From NCBI RefSeq assembly GCF_039534165.1, contig NZ_BAAAUX010000016.1, positions 186,001 through 250,000 of the forward strand: 64,000 nucleotides of DNA. Direction: 5' to 3'. The stretch's first letter is position 1. Every line of letters begins with the position of its first letter. The position numbers and the translations under genes were made by a program. Shown here one piece after another: positions 33,587 to 41,480 of the stretch. This DNA is from Saccharopolyspora_D taberi (GTDB lineage Bacteria; Actinomycetota; Actinomycetes; Mycobacteriales; Pseudonocardiaceae). The notes below the pieces were generated by a model. That model was not told the DNA's origin. It did not search any database and was given only the letters and a program-made list of their open reading frames with translations.

Positions 33587-34404
33587 ACAGCCCTGAGTCC
33601 GGCACCCTCGCGGTGCCCGGAGCCACCCTGCACTACGAGAAGCGCGGCAGCGGCCCGGTCCTGCTGCTGATCCCAGGCGGTGCGGGCGACGCCGGGATGT
33701 ACGAGGGAATCGCGGCGGAACTCGCGAGCCGGTACACCGTGGTCTCCTACGATCCGCGCGGCCTGTCCCGCAGCCCGCTCGACGGTCCGCTCACCGACCA
33801 GCGGGTGGAGGTCTGGAGCGACGACGCCCGGCGACTGCTCGACCTGCTGTCCCCGGACGAGGAGGTCCGCGTCCTCGGCAACAGCTCCGGCGCCATCGTC
33901 GCGCTGGACCTCCTGGCCCGGCACCCTGACCGGCTGCGGCGGGTGGTCGCCCACGAACCGCCGCTGCTCGAAGTGCTCGCCGACCCCGCGCCGCACCACG
34001 CCTTGTTCGCCGAGGTGCGCGAGGTCTTCCGCGCGGAAGGAGCGGGAGCCGCGATGGCGCACATGAGCCGCGGGCTGGGGGACGACGGATCGGCGGCGAC
34101 GGAACTTCCCCCGGAGATCCGGGAAATGCTGCCCAGGATGAACGCCAACCTCCCGGTGTTCCTGGAACACATGCTGTGCCCGTTCTCGCGGACGGCGCCC
34201 GACATCGCCGCACTGCGGCGCGGCGCGGACCGGCTGGTGCTGGCCGCCGGGCGGGACTCGCGCGCGCAGCTGCCGCTGCACGGGCCCGCGGCCCGGCTGG
34301 CGGAGCTGCTCGGCGCGGAGGTCGTCGAGTTCCCGGGCGGGCACCTCGGATGCACCGAGCGCCCCCGGGAGTTCGCCCGGCAACTGCTGGCGGTGCTCGG
34401 CTAG
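33583..34404 (+). CDS. Alpha/beta hydrolase
   Basis: 273 residues. LHYEKRGSGPVLLLIPGGAGDAG carries the oxyanion region; the nucleophile elbow is LGNSSGAIVALDLL (Ser in G-N-S-S-G), the acid is near ADRLVLAAGRDSR, and the His is in FPGGHLGCTERP. The substrate is unknown. Translational coupling to the TetR regulator suggests it degrades or modifies the ligand that the regulator senses. Confidence 0.9.
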   Translation: MNSPESGTLAVPGATLHYEKRGSGPVLLLIPGGAGDAGMYEGIAAELASRYTVVSYDPRGLSRSPLDGPLTDQRVEVWSDDARRLLDLLSPDEEVRVLGNSSGAIVALDLLARHPDRLRRVVAHEPPLLEVLADPAPHHALFAEVREVFRAEGAGAAMAHMSRGLGDDGSAATELPPEIREMLPRMNANLPVFLEHMLCPFSRTAPDIAALRRGADRLVLAAGRDSRAQLPLHGPAARLAELLGAEVVEFPGGHLGCTERPREFARQLLAVLG

Positions 34405-34560
34405 CCGGGGCGGCAGCCAAGATCTCGTTGCGGGGGCGGCGGAACGCGCAGCCGTTGGTCCACTTCGGACGTACGTGCGACCCGGGTCCGCAAATCGGGT
34501 GCGGGTTCCGCCCCGGTGTTACCGTCGCACCGGCTCTGTCCACGCTGGGGGGAGGCCGGG

Positions 34561-35310
34561 ATGAGCCAGCCGTCCGAGGGCAGGACGTCGTTCCTGCCGG
34601 AGATCCAGATCGAGGGGCCGGGCGAACAGCGGCGCTGGACCGTGCTGGTGCGGTTGATCCTGCTGATCCCGCACGCGATCGTGGTCTACTTCGTGGGCAT
34701 CGCGGCGGCGGTGGTGGCGGTCCTCGGCTGGTTCGCCGCGCTGTTCACCGGGCGGCTGCCCGGCTGGATCGCGGACTTCCTGGTGCTCTACGTCGGTTAC
34801 CAGGCCAGGGTGAACGCCTACTACTCGCTGCTGACCGACCAGTTCCCGCCGTTCCTGGTGACGCGGCTCGGCTACCCGGTGCGGACCGACATCCGGCCGG
34901 GGCGGCTGCACTGGGCCGCGGTGCTGTTCCGGATCATCCTGGTGATCCCGGCGGCCGTCGTCAGCGCCGTGGTCACCGAGGGCTGGGCGGTGGTGAGCTT
35001 CTTCCTGTGGCTGAGCGTGCTGATCGCCGGGCGCGTGCCGCGGCCGGTGTTCGGCGCCTCGGCAGCTGTGGTGCGCTACGCCTTCCGCGTGCAGGCGTAC
35101 TTCTACCTGCTCACCGCCGACTACCCGAAGCGGCTGTTCGGCGACGGCGGTTCCGCGGAGCAGGGCACCCGGCCGCTGACGCTGTCGCGCGGCGCGCGGG
35201 TGCTGCTGATCGTGATCATCGTGCTGGGCGTGCTGGCGCTGCTCGGGGCGATCACGGCGAAGGCGTACTACCAGCCCGACTTCGAGCACTACGACTACGA
35301 CTGGACCTAG
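34561..35310 (+). CDS. DUF4389 family membrane protein
   Basis: 249 residues with four or five membrane segments: LVRLILLIPHAIVVYFVGIAAA, VLGWFAALFTGRLPGWIADF, LHWAAVLFRIILVIPAAVVS and VLLIVIIVLGVLALLGAI near the C-terminus. The paired motif YQARVNAYYSLLTDQFPPF and FRVQAYFYLLTADYP is the DUF4389 repeat. GGGGGGAGG precedes the ATG. The last two bases and stop overlap the convergent kinase gene: both stop codons lie in the same CTAG. Function unknown. Confidence 0.88.
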   Translation: MSQPSEGRTSFLPEIQIEGPGEQRRWTVLVRLILLIPHAIVVYFVGIAAAVVAVLGWFAALFTGRLPGWIADFLVLYVGYQARVNAYYSLLTDQFPPFLVTRLGYPVRTDIRPGRLHWAAVLFRIILVIPAAVVSAVVTEGWAVVSFFLWLSVLIAGRVPRPVFGASAAVVRYAFRVQAYFYLLTADYPKRLFGDGGSAEQGTRPLTLSRGARVLLIVIIVLGVLALLGAITAKAYYQPDFEHYDYDWT

Positions 35311-35852
35311 ATCTCCACGGACGCCTCGGTCCACGCCCGGCGCAGGATCTCGTCGACGGTCTGCTCCGGCGTCTGGTCCGAGGTGTCCAGCCACAGCCCG
35401 ATGCGCGGGGTCTGCTCGCGCAGAACCGCGTCGAGCTGCTGCACGGCCCAGTGGTCGTAGGCGTTCTTGCCCCGCCCGGCCTCGCGCTCGGCGACCGCCT
35501 CCGGGGTGGGGGCGAGGACCACGACCAGCAGCGGCCGGTTGCGGATCTGCGCGACCGTCTCGGCCAGGTGCTCGCCGAGGAGCACGTCCTGGACGACCGC
35601 GGTGAACCCCGCGTCGAAGTAGGCGTCGGCGGTCCGCGCGGTCAGCTGGAGGCGCAGGCGCAGTTGCCGCACCGCCTCCTGCGACGGCTCGGCGGACATC
35701 TCCTCCCGGCCACCGATCACCATTCGGCGGAACACGTCACCGCGGACGTGCACCGATCGGGGCAGCCGCTCGGCCAGAGCCTGGGCGACGGTCGACTTGC
35801 CCGCGGCCTGGATGCCGGTGAGCAGCACGATCGCCGGACCGGGTGCGTTCAT
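35307..35852 (-). CDS. P-loop kinase, AAA_33/Zeta-toxin-like
   Basis: 181 residues. Walker A is VLLTGIQAAGKSTVAQAL, and VHVRGDVFRRMVIGG and TAVVQDVLLGEHLAETV fit the small-molecule kinase or chloramphenicol-phosphotransferase-like group; the LID region holds EREAGRGKNAYDHW. The phosphate acceptor is unknown. I chose ATG 35852, immediately before the P-loop strand; the frame extends 28 codons more. It is convergent with DUF4389 and shares CTAG for both stops. No antitoxin partner is visible. Confidence 0.82.
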   Translation of the reverse strand: MNAPGPAIVLLTGIQAAGKSTVAQALAERLPRSVHVRGDVFRRMVIGGREEMSAEPSQEAVRQLRLRLQLTARTADAYFDAGFTAVVQDVLLGEHLAETVAQIRNRPLLVVVLAPTPEAVAEREAGRGKNAYDHWAVQQLDAVLREQTPRIGLWLDTSDQTPEQTVDEILRRAWTEASVEI

Positions 35853-35934
35853 GGATCCTCGCTGTCGGTGGTCTCGGAGGCGCTGAGCATCGCACCCGAA
35901 GATCGTCGGTGTCATCCGGATTTCGCATTCGGTC

Positions 35935-35950
35935 ACGCATAGCTATGTGT
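35935..35950. promoter_or_regulatory. Palindrome CATAGCTATG in the kinase/Cys-rich intergenic region
   Basis: CATAGCTATG (35938-35947) is a perfect 10-base palindrome, extended to ACGCATAGCTATGTGT (35935-35950) with one mismatch pair. It is A/T-rich relative to its surroundings and lies in the 216-base region between the divergent kinase start (35852) and the Cys-rich ORF (36069). It could be an operator for either. Confidence 0.4.
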
Positions 35951-36068
35951 GCATGCTGCCTGGTCAGCGAACCGGAGGAAGGTGCTTCGCTCGCCCGGCG
36001 GTGTTTGAGTTCGACCGTTCGCGAGGACTATCGCTACCGCTGGTATTCGTCTTTGACGGGGAGGCACC

Positions 36069-36164
36069 ATGGATCGCACCGAAGTTCCGGCCCAGGCCGG
36101 TGGATGCAGCTGCTGCGGAAGCTGCTCCGGGCCGTCCTGCGGCTGTTGTTCGAGCTGCCGCTGA
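36069..36164 (+). CDS. Candidate 31-residue cysteine-rich peptide
   Basis: ATG with a strong, well-spaced ribosome-binding site (GGGGAGGCACC before ATG) opens a 31-codon frame ending TGA. The first 12 residues are MDRTEVPAQAGG; the remaining 19 contain eight cysteines in the pattern C-x-C-C-x2-C-x4-C-x-C-C-x2-C, otherwise Gly and Ser with one Pro and a final Arg. It could be a metallothionein-like metal binder or a ribosomally made peptide precursor with a short leader. No maturase, protease or transporter gene adjoins it. A hairpin terminator follows 12 bases later. It may also be a chance ORF, but a good Shine-Dalgarno, eight Cys in 18 residues and an otherwise empty gap argue for a gene. 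Confidence 0.55.
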   Translation: MDRTEVPAQAGGCSCCGSCSGPSCGCCSSCR

Positions 36165-36175
36165 GCGGCGGGGTC

Positions 36176-36212
36176 GCCTGTCCGGGGTGCTGCGGGATCA
36201 CCCCGGGCAGGC
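36176..36212. terminator. Hairpin between Cys-rich ORF and TAP-like gene
   Basis: A 14-base stem (36176-36189 with 36199-36212, one G-T type mismatch) encloses a nine-base loop. It follows the Cys-rich ORF by 11 bases and covers the last codons and stop of the convergent TAP-like gene. There is no clear T tract. It could end transcription in both directions. Confidence 0.55.
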
Positions 36213-37757
36213 CATGCCCTCGGCGGGTGCGACCCCGTCGACCAGGAACCTGCTGACCGCCGCGGTGGCGCAGCCGGAGCGGCCGACCGCGCCGTGGCCG
36301 GCGCCCAGCCAGCGCACCACAAGCCCGGACGGCAGCTGCTCGGCCATGTGCTCGCTGCCCAGCGCGGGCACCAGCACGTCGTGCGCGGTGCTGATCACCG
36401 GGATCGGCGGCAGGCCCGGGGTCGCGGGCACCGGCAGCTTCTGCTGCGGCACCGGCCACAGCCCGCACCAGACCAACCGCTGCGCGAACACACCGCCGAA
36501 CAGCGGGAACTTGCCGCCCCAGTCCGCCGCGACCTCCGCGCTGCGCTGCGGCGGCACCCGCGTCGTCGTGTCGTTGCAGCTGGTGATCATGTCGCCGTCG
36601 AGCCGCGCCGGGGTGAGCGGATCCCCGCTGACCAGCGGGGCGACCCTGGCGGCCAGCGCGGTCCCGTCGCCCCGGACCGCGTCGGCCAGGTCCTGGGCCA
36701 GCCGCGGCCAGTCGGACCGGTCCTGCAGGCCCAGCAGCAGCGCGTGCACGACCTTGCCCGCCGGGACCGAGGTTCCGGCGGCGGGCAGCGGGGTCGTGCG
36801 GGTGCGCTCGACCAGGTCGGAGACCGCGCGCCGGGGATCCGGGCCCAGCGGGCAGCCGCGGCTGGCGCAGTCGGCGGCGAAGACGTCGAAGACCTGCTCG
36901 GCGCCCTGCGCCTGGGCCTCCTCGCCGCGGGTGGACTCCAGCTGCGGGTCGAGCGCGCCGTCGAGCACCATCCGGCCCACCGACTCGGGGTAGCGCTCGG
37001 CGAAGGTGGTCAGCAGCCGCGCGGCCTCGCCCCGGCCGATCGCGTGCAGCTTCGGCACTCCCAGCTCGATGCGCAGTTCCTCCAGGTCGGCGGCGGTGCG
37101 CCAGGTGTCGTAGGCCTGCAACCGCTCGTCCAGGTTGAGCAGGCACTGCTGGCTGGCGTCGCGGACCGAGTCGGTGAGCCGGTCCAGCACCGCGCGGTCG
37201 GTGGCGCGGGGGTCGAACCCGACGATCGCCTCCCGCTGCTCGGGCGGGATGCAGTCGGCGGGCTCGGACTCGCCGGTGCCGCGCCGGTCCAGCCCGATCA
37301 CGTGGAAGGTGCGCAGCACCTCGGGCGGCAGCGTCAGCGCCATCCGGGCGGCGAAGGTCGTGCCGGGCTCACCGCCGACGTCCCCGACGACGACCAGCGG
37401 CACCGGGCCGGAACCGGCCTTGAGCAGCGCGGTGCGGGTGCTGCCGCGCATCGGGGCTTCCGGCGAGTCGAGCGTCGTGAGCAGCCGGCTGCAGGAGAAC
37501 CTGACGTCGGCCGGGATCGGGGTGCCGAGCTCGGAGCCGGTCTGCTCGGTGCAGTCCTCCCAGGACAGCGCGTCCTGCGCGGGCGGGCCCAGCGGGGGCA
37601 CCGGAGCGGGGCCCGGCGGCAGCGGCGCCGGGGCGACCTGCTGCTCGGCGTCGCGGTAGGCGACCGCCGGGCGCTGCGAGGGGCCGACCGAGCAGGCGGC
37701 GAGCAGCAGCACCAGCGGGAGCAGGAGAATCCCGGCCCGGTGGAGACGAGGCGGCAC
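36198..37757 (-). CDS. TAP-like alpha/beta-hydrolase lipoprotein lacking the nucleophilic serine
   Basis: 519 residues. Lipoprotein signal LLLPLVLLLAACSV with Cys as lipid anchor. Family landmarks follow: VIGLDRRGTGESEPADC, YDTWRTAADLEELRIELGV, RMVLDGALDP, acid Asp in VISTAHDVLVP and His in LGAGHGAVGRSGCA. The expected nucleophile elbow (G-x-S-Y-G) reads AIGRGEAARLL here, so the serine is missing while acid and base are kept. It may be a non-catalytic, binding protein. The orthologue by position in mycobacteria is Rv2672 (from memory). GTG/ATG start at 37757 has a short basic n-region. Confidence 0.88.
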   Translation of the reverse strand: MPPRLHRAGILLLPLVLLLAACSVGPSQRPAVAYRDAEQQVAPAPLPPGPAPVPPLGPPAQDALSWEDCTEQTGSELGTPIPADVRFSCSRLLTTLDSPEAPMRGSTRTALLKAGSGPVPLVVVGDVGGEPGTTFAARMALTLPPEVLRTFHVIGLDRRGTGESEPADCIPPEQREAIVGFDPRATDRAVLDRLTDSVRDASQQCLLNLDERLQAYDTWRTAADLEELRIELGVPKLHAIGRGEAARLLTTFAERYPESVGRMVLDGALDPQLESTRGEEAQAQGAEQVFDVFAADCASRGCPLGPDPRRAVSDLVERTRTTPLPAAGTSVPAGKVVHALLLGLQDRSDWPRLAQDLADAVRGDGTALAARVAPLVSGDPLTPARLDGDMITSCNDTTTRVPPQRSAEVAADWGGKFPLFGGVFAQRLVWCGLWPVPQQKLPVPATPGLPPIPVISTAHDVLVPALGSEHMAEQLPSGLVVRWLGAGHGAVGRSGCATAAVSRFLVDGVAPAEGMACPG

Positions 37758-37860
37758 GGGGACTCCTTGTCGTGGACGCGCGGACGTGGGTCAGGATCGC
37801 ATGATCGGCGTATGACCCCGGTGAGGGGTAAATCGGTTCTACCAATCCGCTCGCGCCCGG

Positions 37861-37866
37861 TAGCGT
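37861..37866 (+). promoter_or_regulatory. -10 element of a probable leaderless promoter (RhtA-like exporter)
   Basis: TAGCGT lies seven bases before ATG 37874, with no Shine-Dalgarno. Confidence 0.4.
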
Positions 37867-37873
37867 GCCGGGC

Positions 37874-38776
37874 ATGGTGATGGCGCACATGGACGGGGCC
37901 GAGTCGCGCCGGCAACCGCTGGCCGGGCTGGAGCGGACCGCGTCCCGGGCGTTCGGAGCGGTCCCGCCGCCGGTGCTGGTGCTGCTGGGGATGGCCAGCC
38001 TCCAGGTCGGCGCGGCGTTCGCCAAGCAGATGTTCGCCGTCGCGGGCTCGCCCGGAGTGGTGACGCTGCGGCTGGCGTTCGCGGCACTGGTGCTGCTGGT
38101 GCTCTGGCGCCCGTCGCTGCGCATGGACCGCCGGACGCTGGCGGTGGTCCTCGGCTACGGCGTGGTCCTGGCCGGGATGAACATCAGCATCTACGCGGCG
38201 TTCGAGCGGATCCCGCTGGGCATCGCGGTCACCATCGAGTTCCTGGGGCCGCTGGCCGTGGCGCTGTTCGGCTCCCGGCGCAAGCTGGACGTGCTGTGGG
38301 CGCTGCTGGCCGGGACCGGGGTGCTGCTGCTGTCCCGCGCCGAAGGCGGGCTGGACTGGGTCGGCGTGGCCTGCGCGCTGCTGGCCGCGGTGCTGTGGGC
38401 GAGCTACATCCTGCTCGGCGCCAAGCTCGGCGAGCACACCTCCGGCGGGTCCGGGCTCGCGCTGGGCATGGCGTTCGGTGCGGTGGTGGCGCTGCCGTTC
38501 GGGGTGGCGGGAGCGGGCTCGGCGCTGCTCGACCCGGCAGTGCTCGCCGTCGGGTTGCTGGTCGCGCTGATGTCGTCGGTGATCCCGTACTCGCTCGACG
38601 TGGAGGCGCTGCGGCGGATCCCACCGCGCGTGTTCGGGGTGTTGATGAGCCTCGGGCCGGCCATCGCCGCGCTGGCCGGGCTGGTCGTGCTCGGCGAGGC
38701 GCTCGGGATCGCTCAGTGGGTCGCCGTCGGTTGCGTCGTGCTCGCTTCCGTCGGGGCTACCCGGGGGACGCGGTGA
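37874..38776 (+). CDS. RhtA-like EamA exporter
   Basis: 300 residues, ten membrane segments. LLGMASLQVGAAFAKQMFAVAG, NISIYAAFERIPLGIAVTIEFLGPLAVALFGSRR and MSSVIPYSLDVEALRRIPPRVFGVLMSLGPAIAALAG match the RhtA (threonine/homoserine efflux) subgroup of EamA. It is paralogous to the gene at 32029 with the same IPLGxAVTxExLGPL signature. Nearby starts at 37865 and 37880 are possible; 37874 fits the leaderless spacing. It is divergent from the TAP-like gene. Confidence 0.88.
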   Translation: MVMAHMDGAESRRQPLAGLERTASRAFGAVPPPVLVLLGMASLQVGAAFAKQMFAVAGSPGVVTLRLAFAALVLLVLWRPSLRMDRRTLAVVLGYGVVLAGMNISIYAAFERIPLGIAVTIEFLGPLAVALFGSRRKLDVLWALLAGTGVLLLSRAEGGLDWVGVACALLAAVLWASYILLGAKLGEHTSGGSGLALGMAFGAVVALPFGVAGAGSALLDPAVLAVGLLVALMSSVIPYSLDVEALRRIPPRVFGVLMSLGPAIAALAGLVVLGEALGIAQWVAVGCVVLASVGATRGTR

Positions 38777-38831
38777 CCCGGTCGCGGGGGGCGACCTCTG
38801 GACCGACGAGCACGGTCAACAACGCTCGTGA

Positions 38832-39707
38832 TCAATGCACCTGGCTCGGCCGGATCGCGCGCAGGAGCGTGAGCAGCGTCTGGTTCTGCGGCGTGGGGAT
38901 GCCGTGCCGCGCGGCGGCGCGCACCAACGCGCCGGTGATGTGCTCGTGCTCGGTCGGCAGGCCCGCGAGGCGGTCGTAGAGCATCGACGTGCCGTTCTCC
39001 GGGTCGCCGCCGCTGTTGTAGGCGTTGATCAGCTTGTCCGCATCGGCCTGCGTCAGCGTCGTGCCCTCGGCGCGGGCGACCTCGACCGCCTCGCCGAGCA
39101 CGGCCGCGGCCAGCTCCGGCACGCCCGGCTCGTGCAGGACGTCCAGGCGGCGCAGGGTGAGCGCGGTGATCGGGTTCGCGGCGAGGTTCATCAGCATCTT
39201 GCGCCACGCCTCGGTGCGGAAATCCGCTGTCCGCGACACCTTGATCTCCGCCAGCAGTTCCGGGAACCGCTCACCGGGGCCCTCGGCCGGGACGATCATG
39301 GCGGCGGGGCTCCGGCGGACCACCTGCCCCGGCCGCACCCGCTCCGCGCTGACGTAGATCAGCGCAGGCAGCAGCGGCCCGCGCAGGTCCAGCCCGGACA
39401 CCGACTCCTCGTGCTCGACGCCGTTCTGCACGAGCACGATCGGCGCCCGCCCGTTGTCGAGTCCGCGCAACCAGGGCGCCGCCGACGCGACGTCCTGCAC
39501 CTTGGTGGTCAGCAGAATCCAGTCCACCTCCGGCGCGTCCTGTGGGTCGGTGACGATCGCGGCCGGTACCTCCGCACCGTCCACGACCAGCCGCTCGAAC
39601 GGGGTCCGCACGCACACGCTGACCTCGTGACCCGCGGAATGCGCTGCCGCGGCCAGGATTCCGCCGATCGCTCCGCCGCCGATCACTGCGATTCGCTGCT
39701 TGTCCAC
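38832..39707 (-). CDS. Ketopantoate reductase family (PanE/ApbA-like) oxidoreductase
   Basis: 291 residues. NADP Rossmann motif RIAVIGGGAIGGILAAAAHSAG, then VDWILLTTKVQDVASAAPWL and IVLVQNGVEHEE of the family. The C-terminal domain has the catalytic-Lys region AWRKMLMNLAANPITALTL and EVARAEG. It may reduce ketopantoate for pantothenate synthesis, or another 2-keto acid; other pan genes are not here. Start GTG at 39707 has a weak ribosome-binding site. It lies 39 bases from the ligase gene on the same strand. Confidence 0.85.
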   Translation of the reverse strand: MDKQRIAVIGGGAIGGILAAAAHSAGHEVSVCVRTPFERLVVDGAEVPAAIVTDPQDAPEVDWILLTTKVQDVASAAPWLRGLDNGRAPIVLVQNGVEHEESVSGLDLRGPLLPALIYVSAERVRPGQVVRRSPAAMIVPAEGPGERFPELLAEIKVSRTADFRTEAWRKMLMNLAANPITALTLRRLDVLHEPGVPELAAAVLGEAVEVARAEGTTLTQADADKLINAYNSGGDPENGTSMLYDRLAGLPTEHEHITGALVRAAARHGIPTPQNQTLLTLLRAIRPSQVH

Positions 39708-39746
39708 GTCCGCGACAGTAGTGCGCGATCCGCCCGCTGTGGAGCG

Positions 39747-40841
39747 CTACCGGACCTCTCCGCTGAAGATCGAATCCAGGTCGTAGCGGGCCGGTTCGTC
39801 GAGCTGGTCGTACCGGCAGGACGAGGGCTCGCGGTCCGGCCGCCACCGGACGAACTGCGTGGTGTGGCGGAACCGCGAGGGCATCGCGCCCTCGGTGTGG
39901 TCGTAGGCGACCTCCACGACCAGCTCCGGCCGCAGCGGCTCCCACACCAGCTCACCGCTGCGCCACCGGGTCACGCCGCCGGGCAGCCGCCTGCCCTCGC
40001 CGGCGTCCGGGTCCAGCCACGGATGTCCCTCGGCGTCGAGCAGATCGGCCAGCGTCGTGGCCAGCTCGCGCCGCTTGGCCGCCGGGAACGCGCCGACCAC
40101 GCCGACGTGGTGCAGCACGTCGTTGTCGTCGTAGAGCCCCAGCAGCAGCGAGCCGACGGCGGTGCCGGGTTCGGTGTTGGCGTGCCAGCGCAGTCCGGCG
40201 ACCACGCAGTCGGCGGTCCGCGAGTGCTTGACCTTGAGCATGGTCCGCTTGCCCGGCTGGTAGGCGCCGCTGGTCGGTTTGCCGATCACGCCGTCGAGTC
40301 CGGCGCCCTCGAACACCCGCAGCCACTCCCGCGCGGTCGCCGGGTCGTCGGTGACCGGAGTGGTGTGCAGACCCTCGTGGTGCAGCGCCAGACCGGCGAG
40401 CAGTTCCCGCCGCACCGACAGCGGTTCGGCCGTCAGGTCGCGGTCGTCGAGCGCGAGCAGGTCGAAGGCGACGAACGTCGCCGGGGTCTGCTCGGCGAGC
40501 AGCCGCACCCGGCTCGCGGCGGGGTGGATGCGCTCGGTCAGCACGTCCCAGTCGAGCTTCTCGCCGTGCCCGTCGCGGCTGATGATCACCAGTTCGCCGT
40601 CCAGGACCAGCGGCCGGTCGATCGCGGCGGTGAGGTTGGCCAGGACCTCCGGGAAGTAGCGGTTGAGCGACTTGCCGGTCCGCGACTGGAGGAACCCCGG
40701 CTCGGCCGCGCCCGGATCGGCGAACACCAGGCAGCGGAAACCGTCCCACTTCGGCTCGAACAGCAGGTCGGAGCGGTCCGGGACGCCGTCGACCGGGCTG
40801 GCCAGCATCGGCTTCACCGGCGGGGTCAGCGGTAGCGCCAT
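39747..40841 (-). CDS. ATP-dependent DNA ligase, LigC type
   Basis: 364 residues. Adenylation Lys31 is in LLFEPKWDGFRCLVF. Further motifs: SLNRYFPEV, VLDGELVII, FVAFDLLAL, DGVIGKPTSGAYQPGKRTMLKVKHSRTADCVVAG. An OB-fold C-terminus follows. LigC ligases act as back-up enzymes in end joining and base-excision repair. Motif IV reads DGVIGKP where most ligases have EGVVAK, still consistent. It shares the window with the LigD-type polymerase protein, the other half of the NHEJ machinery, although not in one operon. Confidence 0.95.
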   Translation of the reverse strand: MALPLTPPVKPMLASPVDGVPDRSDLLFEPKWDGFRCLVFADPGAAEPGFLQSRTGKSLNRYFPEVLANLTAAIDRPLVLDGELVIISRDGHGEKLDWDVLTERIHPAASRVRLLAEQTPATFVAFDLLALDDRDLTAEPLSVRRELLAGLALHHEGLHTTPVTDDPATAREWLRVFEGAGLDGVIGKPTSGAYQPGKRTMLKVKHSRTADCVVAGLRWHANTEPGTAVGSLLLGLYDDNDVLHHVGVVGAFPAAKRRELATTLADLLDAEGHPWLDPDAGEGRRLPGGVTRWRSGELVWEPLRPELVVEVAYDHTEGAMPSRFRHTTQFVRWRPDREPSSCRYDQLDEPARYDLDSIFSGEVR

Positions 40842-40856
40842 CGGCGTCCTCCTCGG

Positions 40857-41480
40857 TCACCGCACCCGCTGGCGGGGTGCGCGGTCGAGCTCCAGCCGGA
40901 TCGCCGTCGGCAGGACCTCGGTCTCCAGCGCCGCTCGCGCGCGGGAGAGCACCTTGTCGTCGAGCTCCTCCCACACGTGACGCACATTAGTGCCTTCGTG
41001 CAGCGACAGCGTGAGCCTCAGGTTCGGGTTCTCCGCGTTCCCGGCCATCCGCGCCCGCGCCCGCTTGACCCCGGTCACCGTTTCGGCGTCCGCGCGGACC
41101 GCGTCGACCAGCGCCGACGACGCCACCGTCAGGTTCCCGTCCGGGCCGCTCTCCAACCGCATGTCCGGCCGGGACTCGGGGCGCAGCGCCCGGGCGGTCC
41201 ACCACAGGCCGACGATCACCAGCACCAGCCCCAGCACGATCGCGATCACCATCGCGAGCTGCCGGTTCGCCTGCCACCACTGCACCAGCAGCGGATCCAG
41301 CACCGGCCGCCGCGCGCGGTAGACGCCCAGCCGGCCCGCGCCGACGACCAGCGCCAGCGCCCCGGCCAGCACGGCGGCGAAGCCGACGACGATGACGACG
41401 GCGCGTTCGAACCCCAGCCCGCGCCCGATCGAGGTGCTGCTCGGCCGGATCTCCGCCTTGCCGTTCAACGAGGTGGTCAA
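40857..41480 (-). CDS. Asp23-family membrane anchor AmaP-like protein
   Basis: 207 residues. Two membrane segments (ERAVVIVVGFAAVLAGALALVVGAG and LAMVIAIVLGLVLVIVGLWW) precede a cytosolic domain resembling Asp23/Gls24 anchors (VRADAETVTGVKRARARM, LRLTLSLHEGTNVRHV). The start is TTG at 41480, overlapping the previous stop by four bases (TTGA), so translation is coupled. Last gene of the 42568-40857 operon. Likely tethers Asp23-type proteins to the membrane under envelope stress. Confidence 0.82.
   Translation of the reverse strand: MTTSLNGKAEIRPSSTSIGRGLGFERAVVIVVGFAAVLAGALALVVGAGRLGVYRARRPVLDPLLVQWWQANRQLAMVIAIVLGLVLVIVGLWWTARALRPESRPDMRLESGPDGNLTVASSALVDAVRADAETVTGVKRARARMAGNAENPNLRLTLSLHEGTNVRHVWEELDDKVLSRARAALETEVLPTAIRLELDRAPRQRVR

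Noticed and set aside
35307..35852. Zeta-type toxin identity for the P-loop kinase
   Set aside because: No antitoxin partner and no UNAG-kinase-specific motif; only the general P-loop kinase call is supported.
35843..36256. A longer + strand frame starting with a Cys-containing N-terminus (MCACCLVSEP) overlapping the Cys-rich ORF
   Set aside because: No ribosome-binding site before its ATG, no family resemblance and an Arg/Pro-rich end running into the TAP-like gene; the shorter 36069 frame is better supported.
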